From: Dysgonomonadaceae bacterium PH5-43 | Lineage (GTDB): Bacteria; Bacteroidota; Bacteroidia; Bacteroidales; Azobacteroidaceae | Direction: 5' to 3' | Length of the DNA: 64,000 nucleotides | Assembly: GCA_029916745.1 (NCBI GenBank) | Contig: JARXWK010000010.1 | Span: 1-64,000, forward strand | Shown: positions 39,913-48,510 of the stretch, piece by piece | How the letters are laid out: every line of letters begins with the position of its first letter | How positions within the stretch are numbered: the first letter of the stretch is position 1 | Notes under the pieces: generated by a model | Databases searched by the model: none | Told to the model about the DNA's origin: nothing | What the model saw: only the letters and a program-made list of their open reading frames with translations | Position numbers and translations under genes: made by a program

Positions 39913-40512
39913 TTATATAGAATTTATCTTACTAATATATTTACCTATAATATCAAATTCAAGATTAACTACCGAGTCTGCTTTTATTTGATGAAAGTTT
40001 GTAAACTCATAAGTATAAGGTATTATAGCAACCTGAAAGCTATTGTTTTTAGAATTAACTACTGTAAGACTAACTCCGTTTACACAAACAGAGCCCTTTT
40101 CTACAGTCATATAGCCTTGTTTTGCCATCTCTTTATTAAAATCGTACTCGAACGAGAAGTACCAACTACCGTCGTTTTCTTCAACTTTGGTGCAGGTTGC
40201 AGTTTGGTCTACGTGTCCTTGAACTATATGTCCATCTAAGCGACCGTTAATCATCATACTTCTTTCTAAGTTTACTTTGTCGCCCACTTTTAATAATCCA
40301 AGGTTCGACTTATCGAGAGTTTCTTTTATTGCCGTTACTGTATATGTATCGTCTGTTATGTTAACTACTGTAAGGCATACACCATTGTGCGAAACACTTT
40401 GGTCTATCTTTAATTCGTTTACAAACGAGCAGGTCATTGTTAAGTGTAGATTGCCTTGCTCTTCTTTACGACCAACAACAATGGCCGCCTCTTCAACTAT
40501 TCCTGAAAACAT
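39913..40512 (-). CDS. ribE: Riboflavin synthase, alpha subunit
   Basis: Dismutes two 6,7-dimethyl-8-ribityllumazine molecules to riboflavin. 199 residues with two lumazine-binding repeats: MFSGIVEEAAIV (1-12) through SVSHNGVCLTVVNITDDTYTVTAIKETLDKSNLG, and the second repeat from MINGRLDGHIVQGHVDQTATC (about 70-90) with KGSVCVNGVSLTVVNSKNNSFQVAIIPYT. The MFSGIVE start is diagnostic. No FMN riboswitch is seen before it (the gap to the antiporter gene is about 100 bases). Single gene with terminator at 39860-39819. Confidence 0.96.
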   Translation of the reverse strand: MFSGIVEEAAIVVGRKEEQGNLHLTMTCSFVNELKIDQSVSHNGVCLTVVNITDDTYTVTAIKETLDKSNLGLLKVGDKVNLERSMMINGRLDGHIVQGHVDQTATCTKVEENDGSWYFSFEYDFNKEMAKQGYMTVEKGSVCVNGVSLTVVNSKNNSFQVAIIPYTYEFTNFHQIKADSVVNLEFDIIGKYISKINSI

Positions 40513-40538
40513 ATTCTTTGTATTTTATAAATGAAAGC

Positions 40539-40546
40539 CAAAGATA
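40539..40546 (-). promoter_or_regulatory. -7 box of ribE
   Basis: TATCTTTG on the minus strand, 27 bases before the start codon; -33 not clear. Confidence 0.55.
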
Positions 40547-40618
40547 CGGATTTTAACTGCAATAATTAAACTATTTTACCTAATTTCGCATTCTGTTAGT
40601 GATATTAATATTTGTGTG

Positions 40619-41602
40619 ATGGAGTATTTATTGTTAGTAGGCGGACTTGTTTTATTGGTTGTAAGTGGTAATTATTTAATTGAGGCGGCTGTAGGTATTG
40701 CTCAGAAGTTTAAGCTATCGCCTCTGATTATCGGTATGACTATTGTTGCTTTCGGAACTTCGGCTCCCGAACTTATGGTTAGTGTGCAGGCTGCTTTGGG
40801 CAATCACTCCGAAATGGCTTTGGGTAATGTGTTGGGGTCGAATATAGTTAATATCGGACTTATATTAGGAGTTACGGCTCTTATACTTCCTATAAGGGTG
40901 GAAGCAAAGTCGATAAAGGTCGATTGGTCTTTCCTTATGACAATATCGATATTGCTTGTAGCTTTGGCTTGGGGTGGTAGTTTTGGTAGAGTAGAGGGTG
41001 CTATTGCTGTTTGTTTATTGCTATTGTTTACGGTATATTCTATTTATAGCAGTAGAAAAGATAGCGTACAGGAAGAATACGAGAGTCCGAAGAAGTCTTT
41101 CTTGTTTAACATAATTATATTCGTTGTTGCTTGTGTGGGTATAGCTTACGGAGCCGACTTTATGGTGCAAGGAGCTACTGTTATAGCTTCAAATTTAGGG
41201 GTTTCGGAACGAATAATATCTATATTTATAATAGGAGTAGGCACAAGTTTACCCGAACTTACAGCTTCGTTGGTGGCTGCTATAAAGAAAGAAGACAGTA
41301 TGTCGCTTGGTAATATTATAGGTTCTAATATATTCAATACATTATCGGTATTGGGCATAACAGCAATTATAAAGCCAATTACGTTTACCGATGCAAACTT
41401 TCACTCCGACTTTATTTGGATGCTTGTTTTTACTCTTCTTCTTTATGTTGGAATGATAAATGTGAAACAAAACATAAAAGAAACCGAACGAACTAAAAAG
41501 CCCATTAAATTATTTAATACGGGCAATGGTATAATAGGTCGCCTTTTTGGTGTATTGTTAATTGCAGTATACGCTTGCTATATAGCCTCTCAGTTTCTGT
41601 AA
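40619..41602 (+). CDS. CaCA-family calcium/sodium antiporter (YrbG-like)
   Basis: 327-residue inner-membrane cation exchanger with ten hydrophobic segments in two homologous halves. Each half has the alpha-repeat with acidic ligand: PLIIGMTIVAFGTSAPELMVSVQAALGNHSEMALGNVLGSNIVNIGLILG (about 38-86) and ERIISIFIIGVGTSLPELTASLVAAIKKEDSMSLGNIIGSNIFNTLSVLG (about 198-247). The FGTSAPEL and VGTSLPEL motifs carry the conserved glutamates. The ion cannot be fixed, but GNxxGSN elements fit Ca/Na exchange. ATG 40619 is preferred to an overlapping GTG three bases earlier. Monocistronic. Confidence 0.95.
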   Translation: MEYLLLVGGLVLLVVSGNYLIEAAVGIAQKFKLSPLIIGMTIVAFGTSAPELMVSVQAALGNHSEMALGNVLGSNIVNIGLILGVTALILPIRVEAKSIKVDWSFLMTISILLVALAWGGSFGRVEGAIAVCLLLLFTVYSIYSSRKDSVQEEYESPKKSFLFNIIIFVVACVGIAYGADFMVQGATVIASNLGVSERIISIFIIGVGTSLPELTASLVAAIKKEDSMSLGNIIGSNIFNTLSVLGITAIIKPITFTDANFHSDFIWMLVFTLLLYVGMINVKQNIKETERTKKPIKLFNTGNGIIGRLFGVLLIAVYACYIASQFL

Positions 41603-41620
41603 TCTAAGATTGTTTTGGAC

Positions 41621-42052
41621 TTACATTCGAGTCCAAGTTTGTTTTTTACCATTGTTCCACTTATCTAAGATAGAAATTTCCATCTTCTTTGCAGTAAGAG
41701 AGGTTACGATACAGGTATACGTATGAGCGCCATTTATGTTTAAGTATATGCGATGGTTTTCAATATCTAACAGATAGGTATAATGTATTTCGTTCACTAC
41801 CTCTTGAGTGGTTTCTTCTCCTTTCTGTTCTTTATATCTTATTGTTCTGTCGTAAGCATTCCCGTCTTCCTGAAACTCAAAAGTATTTTGAGTTGTGTAT
41901 AAAACATCATCGTTGTTGTATGAAGAAGTGCTAACCAACCAAGTGCCTTGTATAGCACTATAAAGAGAATCGAGGTAGTTGTCGTCGTCATTGCAAGATA
42001 CGAGAAGTAAAGGTAAAATAAGTAAGCAAAGTTTTTTAATTAAAGAGTTCAT
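41621..42052 (-). CDS. Small lipocalin-like lipoprotein, unknown function
   Basis: 143 residues from ATG 42052, which gives a lipoprotein signal KKLCLLILPLLLVSC-NDDD. The rest has the beta-strand pattern of lipocalin-like Bacteroidota proteins: IQGTWLVSTSSYNNDDVLYTTQNTFEFQEDGNAYDRTIRYKE, then IHYTYLLDIENHRIYLNINGAHTYTCIVTSLTAKKMEISILDKWNN. The GTWLVS start of the first strand and xxMEISxxD near the end are typical. The open frame upstream to 42076 overlaps its own -7 box (42081-42074), so it is rejected. Convergent with the antiporter gene. Confidence 0.75.
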   Translation of the reverse strand: MNSLIKKLCLLILPLLLVSCNDDDNYLDSLYSAIQGTWLVSTSSYNNDDVLYTTQNTFEFQEDGNAYDRTIRYKEQKGEETTQEVVNEIHYTYLLDIENHRIYLNINGAHTYTCIVTSLTAKKMEISILDKWNNGKKQTWTRM

Positions 42053-42073
42053 TTTATTTTGAATTAGTTTCGA

Positions 42074-42081
42074 CAAAGATA
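42074..42081 (-). promoter_or_regulatory. -7 box of the lipocalin-like gene
   Basis: TATCTTTG on the minus strand, 22 bases before ATG 42052. Confidence 0.6.
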
Positions 42082-42093
42082 TTAATTTTAGTT

Positions 42094-42101
42094 TATCTTT
42101 G
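42094..42101 (+). promoter_or_regulatory. -7 box of the YitT-family gene
   Basis: TATCTTTG followed by CACC, 33 bases before ATG 42135. The two divergent -7 boxes are only 12 bases apart. Confidence 0.6.
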
Positions 42102-42134
42102 CACCGAAAAATTCAAAAATACTAAAGAAGAAAA

Positions 42135-43031
42135 ATGTTACAAAAACTTTTGCCAGTAAATAGTTCTCTTAGAGAGGGTATAAAAGACTATTCATTTATT
42201 GTAGTTGGAGCCTTTCTGCAAGCTTTGGGTTATGTGCTTTTTATAGCTCCATCTAATATTGTGCCTGGTGGGGTTTATGGTATTTCAATTGCATTGCATC
42301 ACGTTACGGCAGGAAAGTTTAGTGCTTTCCCCGATGGCTTGCCTCTCGGAACAATGGCTTTGTGTATGAATATTCCGTTAATGATATTAGCTATGAAGAA
42401 GTTGGGTCTTGCTTCGGGTCCTAAAACTGTTGTTACGTTTTTGCTTATATCCATATTTACCGATATATTGTCTTTTGTTTTTGGAGGAGAACCTTTGGTT
42501 GAGGGCGATAAGTTTCTTTCGTGTTTCTATGGTGGTGCTTTATTAGGACTGGGAGTTGCTTGTGTTTTTGCAGCACAAAGCACGAGTGCCGGTACTGATG
42601 TTTTGGCTCGTGTATTGGCTAAAAACTCCAATCAAAAGGTTAGTGATTTAGTTCTTATAGTAGATTCGATTGTAGTTTTGTTTGGGTTGATAGTTTTTAG
42701 AGATTGGGCTGTGCCTTTATATTCTTTATTCACAATACTTGTATACGCTAAAACGGTAGAGATGTTTCAGCCCGAAAACCCTAAGCGTGCTGTGTTTATT
42801 GTTTCTAAGAAAAACAAAGAAGTAAAAGAGGTTGTTGTTGATAAATTAAAAATGAGAGGCACTTACATTCACGGTAGGGGAATGTATGAAGGAGCTGAAA
42901 CCGACATCATCTTTACTATAACAGATAGAAAAGATCTTCGCAAGTTAAAAGATGAAGTAAAAGAGGTTGACCCCAAAGCATTTATTTCTACAATGCACGC
43001 AAGCCAAGACTCTCCACGTCCGGGTATTTAA
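42135..43031 (+). CDS. YitT-family membrane protein
   Basis: 298-residue protein with five to six membrane helices (residues about 20-200) and a soluble C-terminal DUF2179 domain. Marks: YSFIVVGAFLQALGYVLFIAPSNIVPGGVYGISIALHH (about 19-56), FYGGALLGLGVACVFAAQSTSAGTDVLARVL (about 135-165) and the C-terminal VFIVSKKNKEVKEVVVDKLKMRGTYIHGRGMYEGAETDIIFTITDRKDLRKLKDEVKEVDPKAFIST, which resembles a PII-like fold. Function unknown in the family. Convergent with the ABC-F gene, with only a 14-base gap. Confidence 0.93.
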   Translation: MLQKLLPVNSSLREGIKDYSFIVVGAFLQALGYVLFIAPSNIVPGGVYGISIALHHVTAGKFSAFPDGLPLGTMALCMNIPLMILAMKKLGLASGPKTVVTFLLISIFTDILSFVFGGEPLVEGDKFLSCFYGGALLGLGVACVFAAQSTSAGTDVLARVLAKNSNQKVSDLVLIVDSIVVLFGLIVFRDWAVPLYSLFTILVYAKTVEMFQPENPKRAVFIVSKKNKEVKEVVVDKLKMRGTYIHGRGMYEGAETDIIFTITDRKDLRKLKDEVKEVDPKAFISTMHASQDSPRPGI

Positions 43032-43045
43032 TAGTGTATGTGTTT

Positions 43046-44653
43046 CTAATTGTTTTTGCTATCTAAATACTCATTCACACCGCCTATGTGTTCTCTTACT
43101 CGTTTGTCGGAAAATTCAAAAACTTTAGTTACTAATCCGTCTAAGAAGTCGCGGTCGTGCGAAACGAGTATAACGGTTCCATCGTAATCGAGCAAAGCAT
43201 TCTTTAGAATTTCTTTAGTTTTTAAGTCTAAGTGATTAGTAGGCTCATCTAAGATAAGAAGATTTACGGGTTCTAAAAGAAGCTTTATCATAGCCAGTCG
43301 GGTTCTTTCTCCTCCCGATAATACTTTCACCTTTTTGTCGGAGTCGTCTCTCCCAAATAAGAAAGCACCTAATATACTTCTAATCTGAGTTCGAATATCA
43401 CCTTCGGCTACTTGGTCGATAGTTTCAAAAACAGTTAAGTCTTCGTCTAACAGTTGAGCTTGGTTTTGAGCGAAGTATCCAATCTTTACATTATGTCCGA
43501 GCATTATATTGCCAGAGTAATTAGTTTCGCCCATAACACACTTAACGAAAGTAGATTTCCCTTCTCCGTTTTTCCCAGCAAGAGCTACTTTCTCGCCACG
43601 AGAAATCATAAGACTTGCATTTTCGAATACTAAATAATCGTCGTAATGCTTAGTAACCTGTTCTACGGTAAGAGGGTAGTTGCCCGAACGAGTAGCAGGT
43701 TGAAACTTTATTCTGATATGAGCCTTATCCTCTTCGTCGATATGTACACGCTCCATCTTTTCTAATTGACGTATTCTCGATTGCACCAATACCGCCTTAG
43801 CAGCTTGAGCTCTAAAACGTTCAATAAACTCTTCTATCTCGGCAATTTGTTTCTGTTGAGCCTCCCAGGCGTGTAGCTGTTGTTGTCTGCGTTCTTCTCT
43901 TAGTTGTTGATAGGTAGTAAAGTTTACTTTATAGTCGTATATCTTACCAAGCGTAAGTTCTATAGTTCTATTAGTAACCGAGTCGATAAATCGTCGGTCG
44001 TGCGAAATAAGAACAACAGCATTAGCTTGTGTATTTATAAAGTTTTCTAACCAGCCAATAGTTTCTATATCTAAGTGATTGGTAGGCTCATCAAGCAACA
44101 TCACGTCGGGGTTTTGAAGTAGAAGTTTTGCAAGTTCGATGCGCATACGCCAACCCCCACTAAAAGCATTGGTAGGCATATCTAAGTCGCTACGCTTAAA
44201 CCCTAACCCCATAAGAGTTTTTTCTACATCACCTTCAAAGTTTATGTTTTCTATTCCTGCAAGTCGTTCGTGAGCTGCCGTAAAGCGATTAATAAGGTCG
44301 GAATAACTGTCAGACTCGTAATCAGTGCGAGTTTCTAACTGTTTATTCATATCTTCTATTTCGCTTTGTAAATCAAATATGGGAGCAAAGGCTTGCGATG
44401 CTTCTTCTCTTACGGTTTTAGTGTCAGACACTTCCATAACTTGAGGTAGATAACCAATAGTCATTCCATCAGGACCAGTTACGCTCCCTTTGTAGCTTTT
44501 GTTTACTCCTGCAAGTATTTTAAGCATAGTGCTTTTGCCAGCACCGTTTTTTCCAACTAAAGCTATCTTGTCTTTCTTATTAATAATGAAATTTATATTA
44601 TCAAAAAGAGTTTGTCCACCAAATTCAACCTTTAAGCCTTCAACAATCAACAT
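43046..44653 (-). CDS. ABC-F family ATPase
   Basis: 535-residue soluble protein with two ABC nucleotide domains and no membrane part, as in ribosome-associated ABC-F factors. Domain 1: Walker A GKNGAGKST (about 35-43), signature FSGGWRMRIELAKLLLQNPDVMLLDEPTNHLD (about 164-195). Linker about 240-320 with REERRQQQLHAWEAQQKQIAEIEEFIERFRAQAAKAVLVQSRIRQLEKMERV. Domain 2: GKNGEGKST and LSGGERTRLAMIKLLLEPVNLLILDEPTNHLD. All ATPase motifs are kept. Members rescue or regulate ribosomes, some give antibiotic resistance; nothing here points to resistance. Start at 44653 close to the promoter region shared with the DUF1015 gene. Confidence 0.94.
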   Translation of the reverse strand: MLIVEGLKVEFGGQTLFDNINFIINKKDKIALVGKNGAGKSTMLKILAGVNKSYKGSVTGPDGMTIGYLPQVMEVSDTKTVREEASQAFAPIFDLQSEIEDMNKQLETRTDYESDSYSDLINRFTAAHERLAGIENINFEGDVEKTLMGLGFKRSDLDMPTNAFSGGWRMRIELAKLLLQNPDVMLLDEPTNHLDIETIGWLENFINTQANAVVLISHDRRFIDSVTNRTIELTLGKIYDYKVNFTTYQQLREERRQQQLHAWEAQQKQIAEIEEFIERFRAQAAKAVLVQSRIRQLEKMERVHIDEEDKAHIRIKFQPATRSGNYPLTVEQVTKHYDDYLVFENASLMISRGEKVALAGKNGEGKSTFVKCVMGETNYSGNIMLGHNVKIGYFAQNQAQLLDEDLTVFETIDQVAEGDIRTQIRSILGAFLFGRDDSDKKVKVLSGGERTRLAMIKLLLEPVNLLILDEPTNHLDLKTKEILKNALLDYDGTVILVSHDRDFLDGLVTKVFEFSDKRVREHIGGVNEYLDSKNN

Positions 44654-44697
44654 ATTTATTTATTTTTTTAAGCTTGCAAAATTACATAAAAAGTTTG

Positions 44698-44705
44698 TAT
44701 CTTTA
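44698..44705 (+). promoter_or_regulatory. -7-like box of the DUF1015 gene
   Basis: TATCTTTA followed by CCC, one base off the TAnnTTTG consensus, 26 bases before ATG 44732. Confidence 0.45.
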
Positions 44706-44731
44706 CCCAAACATTAAAAATAGAAAGAGTT

Positions 44732-45979
44732 ATGGCAGTAATTAAACCTTTTAAGGGAGTGCGTCCTCCTAAAGAATTTGTAGTAGAAGTAGCTTCTCGT
44801 CCTTACGATGTGCTTAGTTCTGAAGAAGCTCGCGAAGAGGCTAAAGGTAACGAAAAGTCGTTGTACCATATTATTAAGCCAGAAATTGATTTCCCAGTAG
44901 GGAAAGACGAACACGATGCTGATGTTTATGATAAAGCAGCCGAAAACTTCAAAATGTTTCAAAACAAAGGCTGGTTGGTGCAAGATAACAAAGAAAACTA
45001 TTACGTTTATGCTCAAACTATGAATGGGCGTACACAATATGGCTTAGTAGTAGGGTCGTATGTAGATGACTATATGAAAGGTAATATTAAAAAGCACGAA
45101 CTAACTCGTAAAGATAAGGAAGAAGATAGAATGAAGCACGTTAGAGTAAACGATGCTAATATAGAACCTGTGTTTTTTGCTTATCCGGAAAATCCCGAGT
45201 TAGACGCTATTGTTCAAGATGTTGTGAAGAATAAAACTCCAGAATACGACTTTGTTTCGGAAGATAAAATAGGTCATCACTTCTGGGTAATAGATAACGA
45301 AGATAAGATTAAAAAGATTACTGAGTTGTTTGCTCAAATACCTTATTTATATATAGCAGACGGACATCATCGCTCGGCAGCGGCTGCATTAGTTGGAGCA
45401 GAAAAAGCCAAAAACAATCCAAACCATACAGGCAACGAAGAGTATAACTACTTTATGGCTGTGTGTTTCCCTGCCGATCAGCTTATGATTATGGATTATA
45501 ATCGTGTGGTAAAAGATATTAACGGATTGTCGGACGAAGAGTTCCTTAAAGCCCTATCAGAAGATTTTATTATAGAAGACAAAGGTACAAGTATTTATCG
45601 TCCTGATAAGTTACATAATTTCGCATTGTATATTAATAAACACTGGTATTCGTTAGATGCTAAGCCAGGAACTTATAACGATAACGATCCTATAGGAGTG
45701 TTAGATGTAACAATTTCGTCGAATCTTATTTTAGATAAGATATTAGGAATGAAAGACCTACGCACTGATAAACGTATCGACTTTGTTGGCGGTTTACGCG
45801 GACTTGAAGAGTTGTCGCGCCGAGTAGATAGTGGGGAAATGAAAGCAGCTTTAGCTCTTTATCCTGTTTCTATGAAACAACTAATGGATATTGCTGATAC
45901 AGGTAATATTATGCCTCCCAAAACAACTTGGTTTGAGCCAAAACTTCGTTCGGGTTTAGTTATACACAAGTTGAGCTAA
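44732..45979 (+). CDS. DUF1015 family protein
   Basis: 415-residue cytoplasmic protein of DUF1015 (COG4198). Marks: MAVIKPFKGVRPPKEFVVEVASRPYDVLSSEEAREEAKGNEKSLYHIIKPEIDFP at the N terminus, YLYIADGHHRSAAAALVGAEKA (about 208-229; the ADGHHR motif is diagnostic), the MIMDYNRVVKD strand and a C-terminal KDLRTDKRIDFVGGLRGLEELSRRVDSGEMKAALALYPVSMKQLMDIADTGNIMPPKTTWFEPKLRSGLVIHKL. The two histidines after Asp-Gly recall the phosphate-binding H-R of serine-kinase relatives, and archaeal members were linked to serine metabolism; here no serine-biosynthesis gene is adjacent. Confidence 0.93.
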   Translation: MAVIKPFKGVRPPKEFVVEVASRPYDVLSSEEAREEAKGNEKSLYHIIKPEIDFPVGKDEHDADVYDKAAENFKMFQNKGWLVQDNKENYYVYAQTMNGRTQYGLVVGSYVDDYMKGNIKKHELTRKDKEEDRMKHVRVNDANIEPVFFAYPENPELDAIVQDVVKNKTPEYDFVSEDKIGHHFWVIDNEDKIKKITELFAQIPYLYIADGHHRSAAAALVGAEKAKNNPNHTGNEEYNYFMAVCFPADQLMIMDYNRVVKDINGLSDEEFLKALSEDFIIEDKGTSIYRPDKLHNFALYINKHWYSLDAKPGTYNDNDPIGVLDVTISSNLILDKILGMKDLRTDKRIDFVGGLRGLEELSRRVDSGEMKAALALYPVSMKQLMDIADTGNIMPPKTTWFEPKLRSGLVIHKLS

Positions 45980-46071
45980 AACATTTGTAAATTGCCTCAC
46001 GCTTATTTAAACATTTTGTCTTTTTAAGTTGTTAAACTTGTGTTATTAGTAATCAAATAAAACAAAGAGCA

Positions 46072-46338
46072 ATGAAAGCAAGTTATTATTTAGGCGGGTT
46101 GGCTTTAGGGATTTTAGCAGGAGGTGTTGTTGGCTACATAGTAGCGAGTAATCCAAGAAACAGAGTTAGAGTAAGGCGTTTCTTTAACGATGTTGAAGAT
46201 AAAGCAAAAGACATTAGCGATAAGGTAAAGTGCGCCTGTGGCTATAATGGAGGAGACTTAACGGAAGAAGAGCTGTTAGAGATTGAAACTGTTTTGGCTA
46301 ACGAAGCCATTGCTGATGCACAAGCTAAAGCTAAATAG
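46072..46338 (+). CDS. Small YtxH-like single-helix membrane protein
   Basis: 88 residues: one membrane helix YLGGLALGILAGGVVGYIVA (about 6-25), a basic stretch NPRNRVRVRRFFNDVEDKAKDISDKVKC, then an acidic C-terminal helix LTEEELLEIETVLANEAIADAQAKAK. The layout resembles the YtxH/general-stress type proteins. The KCACGYNGGD segment has two cysteines. Preceded by AAAGAGCA near the start. Function unknown. Lies between the DUF1015 gene and tRNA-Lys. Confidence 0.7.
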   Translation: MKASYYLGGLALGILAGGVVGYIVASNPRNRVRVRRFFNDVEDKAKDISDKVKCACGYNGGDLTEEELLEIETVLANEAIADAQAKAK

Positions 46339-46390
46339 CAACCAATTTTATTAAAAAAAACATTCGAGGACTCAGTTTTTAAGAAATTCT

Positions 46391-46422
46391 TTTGGAGATT
46401 TAAGAAGTTAGTAGTACCTTCG
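46391..46422 (+). promoter_or_regulatory. tRNA-Lys promoter
   Basis: TTTG (46391-46394), 20 bases, TACCTTCG (46415-46422) followed by CGCC. tRNA begins 27 bases later. Confidence 0.75.
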
Positions 46423-46449
46423 CGCCGTGTTTAACACATAGGCACTAAA

Positions 46450-46522
46450 GTCTCCGTAGCTCAGTTGGTAGAGCAATTGACTCTTAATCAATGGGTCCAG
46501 AGTTCGAGTCTCTGCGGGGACA
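46450..46522 (+). tRNA. tRNA-Lys (CTT)
   Basis: 73 bases with cloverleaf: acceptor GTCTCCG/CGGGGAC, D arm GCTC..GAGC, anticodon loop CTCTTAA (anticodon CTT, AAG codon), T arm CAGAGTTCGAGTCTCTG, discriminator A. CCA not encoded. Own promoter and a terminator. Confidence 0.96.
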
Positions 46523-46528
46523 CAAAGC

Positions 46529-46562
46529 AAAAACGGCTATAACAAACAGTTAAGCCGTTTTT
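46529..46562. terminator. Terminator between tRNA-Lys and the araC-type gene
   Basis: AAAAACGGCT (46529-46538) pairs with AGCCGTTTTT (46553-46562). The right arm overlaps the last codons of the convergent AraC-family gene. Confidence 0.85.
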
Positions 46563-47389
46563 GTTTTTATATTGCCTGGGGTGATGCCGAATTGTTTTTT
46601 GAAAGCAGTACTAAAATGAGAAAAGTTTTTAAAACCAACCTCAAGATATACATCAGAAACAGACTTCCCCGTCTCTTGAAGTTTGTCGTAAGCAGCTTCA
46701 AGACGTCTTTGAATCAACCACTTTTCGGGAGATAGGTCGCTTATCTTCTTAAAATCTCGCTTAAAAGTAGAAAGACTTCGCCCAGTGAAAGATGCCATCT
46801 CTTCCATCGAAAGGTCGTACATATAATTCTTATTCAGAAACTCAAGAATATCTATTTTCCAAGGCTCTGCAAAATCAAAAAGGGTAGGGTAGAAGCGTTC
46901 GTCAATCCGTAATAAGGCGTGGAGACCTTCCATCATCTTCAAACACATAATATCGTCAGAGGGTTTTACCGACGAATCAAAGTATGGAGTAATGGATAAG
47001 AACAGACCTTTAATGTCTGGCGTTTCGGGTAGTTTAATAACGCTCTGCTTGTGTTTGCTGATTTCAGTAGGTAGTTTATCTTTCTCGAACTTCTGAAAAA
47101 CTTGACGAAGAAAATCTCGCTTGTAACAGATGAAGATACCCATAAAAGGTTCTCCGTTTTTTGGTTGCTTTTTCATCTCTACACGATTATCTCTACGCAA
47201 GAAAGCACATTCTCCGGGTCGTACTATTGTTTTCTTTTTCCCTTCTTCCAGTATGTATTCGCCAGAATAAACATAAACCAAAAAATGATCGAGCACCATC
47301 TTTGAGCACATACAATCGTCGCTGAAGTAGTAGCTATAGATTATGTCGGAATAGTTGAATGTAACGTATGTTTCTTTTCCTGTTCCCAT
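46550..47389 (-). CDS. AraC-family transcriptional regulator
   Basis: 279 residues. C-terminal double HTH: DILEFLNKNYMYDLSMEEMASFTGRSLSTFKRDFKKISDLSPEKWLIQRRLEAAYDKLQETGKSVSDVYLEVGFKNFSHFSTAFKKQFGITPGNIK (about 175-272). The N-terminal half is a cupin-like sensing domain (VYSGEYILEEGKKKTIVRPGECAFLRRDNRVEMKKQPKNGEPF), with FSDDCMCSKMVLDHFLVYVYSG ahead of it. Starts 8 bases after the hydrolase stop, so it is the last gene of the cupin-hydrolase transcript and probably controls it. The terminator on tRNA-Lys overlaps its 3' end. Confidence 0.92.
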   Translation of the reverse strand: MGTGKETYVTFNYSDIIYSYYFSDDCMCSKMVLDHFLVYVYSGEYILEEGKKKTIVRPGECAFLRRDNRVEMKKQPKNGEPFMGIFICYKRDFLRQVFQKFEKDKLPTEISKHKQSVIKLPETPDIKGLFLSITPYFDSSVKPSDDIMCLKMMEGLHALLRIDERFYPTLFDFAEPWKIDILEFLNKNYMYDLSMEEMASFTGRSLSTFKRDFKKISDLSPEKWLIQRRLEAAYDKLQETGKSVSDVYLEVGFKNFSHFSTAFKKQFGITPGNIKTKTA

Positions 47390-47397
47390 ATTGTTTT

Positions 47398-48510
47398 TTA
47401 TTTTAAGTTTAGCTGAAAGAAAGACTCTAATTTGTCGAAGGGAATAATGTCGATGCGGTCGTATAGGTCGGTATGAACAGCATCAGGAATTATTAACAAC
47501 TCTTTGTTATCTCCTTTAAGTTTTTTGAAAGCATCTTCGCTAAAATAACGAGAGTGAGCTTTTTCGCCGTGCATCATAAGTATGGCACTCCTAATTTCAG
47601 CGCTATAAGCAAGTTGAGGCATATTCATAAACGAAAGAGCCGATGTTACATTCCAACCTCTATTAGAGTTAAGCGAACGCTCGTGGTAGCCACGCTCGGT
47701 TTTGTAGTAGTTGTGATAATCCTTCACAAACCAAGGCGCATCGTCGGGTAGAGGATCAATTACACCTCCAGCAAGAGCATACATACCATTCTTGTAATCT
47801 GCAGTGCGTTGCTCATTAAGTTTCTTACGAAGCTCATAACGGTCGTCTGCATTCATAGCGTCATAATATCCGTTGGCATTTACTCGACTCATATCATACA
47901 TAGTTGAAGTAGCAGTTGCCTTGATGCGAGTATCCATAGCAGCAGCATTAATAGCCAATCCGCCCCAGCCGCAAATACCTATAAGTCCGACATGTTCAGG
48001 GTCTATGTTGCTGTGGGTAGAAAGGAAATCAACCGCAGCGCAAAAGTCTTCAGTATTAATATCAGGAGAAGCCACATATCGAGGCTCGCCGCCACTCTCT
48101 CCCGTATAAGAAGGATCGAAAGCAAGCGTTATAAATCCACGTTCTGCCATCTGGTTGGCGTAAAGCCCCGACGATTGTTCTTTTACAGCACCGAAAGGAC
48201 CGCTAATGGCTATAGCAGGCAGGGTTTTACCCTCTGAGTTTTTCGGAACGTATAAATCGCCAGTTAATGTTATACCATAACGGTTTGTGAAGTTTACTTT
48301 CTGGCGTGTAACTTTCTCACTTAGTTTAAAAGTGTAATGTTCTTGTTTTTCTGTGTTGTTCATATTGTAACTATTATATTCTTCATCAGAAACAGCTTCA
48401 TACCAAATTGCAGCACCTTTATCAGCCTGAGTAGTAACACCTATATGGATAAATTCGCAGTCGGGAGTAGCACCGTGCCAGTGAATAATATCAGGTTTTA
48501 TTTCTACCAC
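47398..48510 (-). pseudogene. Alpha/beta hydrolase (dienelactone-hydrolase-like), out of frame with its cupin 5' part
   Basis: 370 open codons. The first 45 residues (VEIKPDIIHWHGATPDCEFIHIGV...AIWYEAVSDEEY) are the C-terminal half of the cupin encoded in the previous frame. From MNNTEKQEHYTFKLSEKVTRQKVNF (ATG 48363) to the end is a complete alpha/beta hydrolase: LPAIAISGPFGAVKEQSSGLYANQMAERGFITLAFDPSYTGESGG, nucleophile elbow GLIGICGWGGLAI (Cys as in dienelactone hydrolases) and the late His in IIPDAVHTDLYD. So the hydrolase itself may be translated from 48363 and active; the break concerns the cupin. No stop separates the two in this frame. Substrate unknown. Confidence 0.7.

Noticed and set aside
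39802-40239. Long plus-strand open frame (145 codons) opposite ribE
   Set aside because: It runs antisense through the terminator and ribE, has no family resemblance and is poor in acidic residues; ribE on the other strand is unmistakable.
39913-40620. FMN riboswitch before ribE
   Set aside because: The gap to the divergent gene is about 100 bases and has none of the conserved RFN-element sequence.
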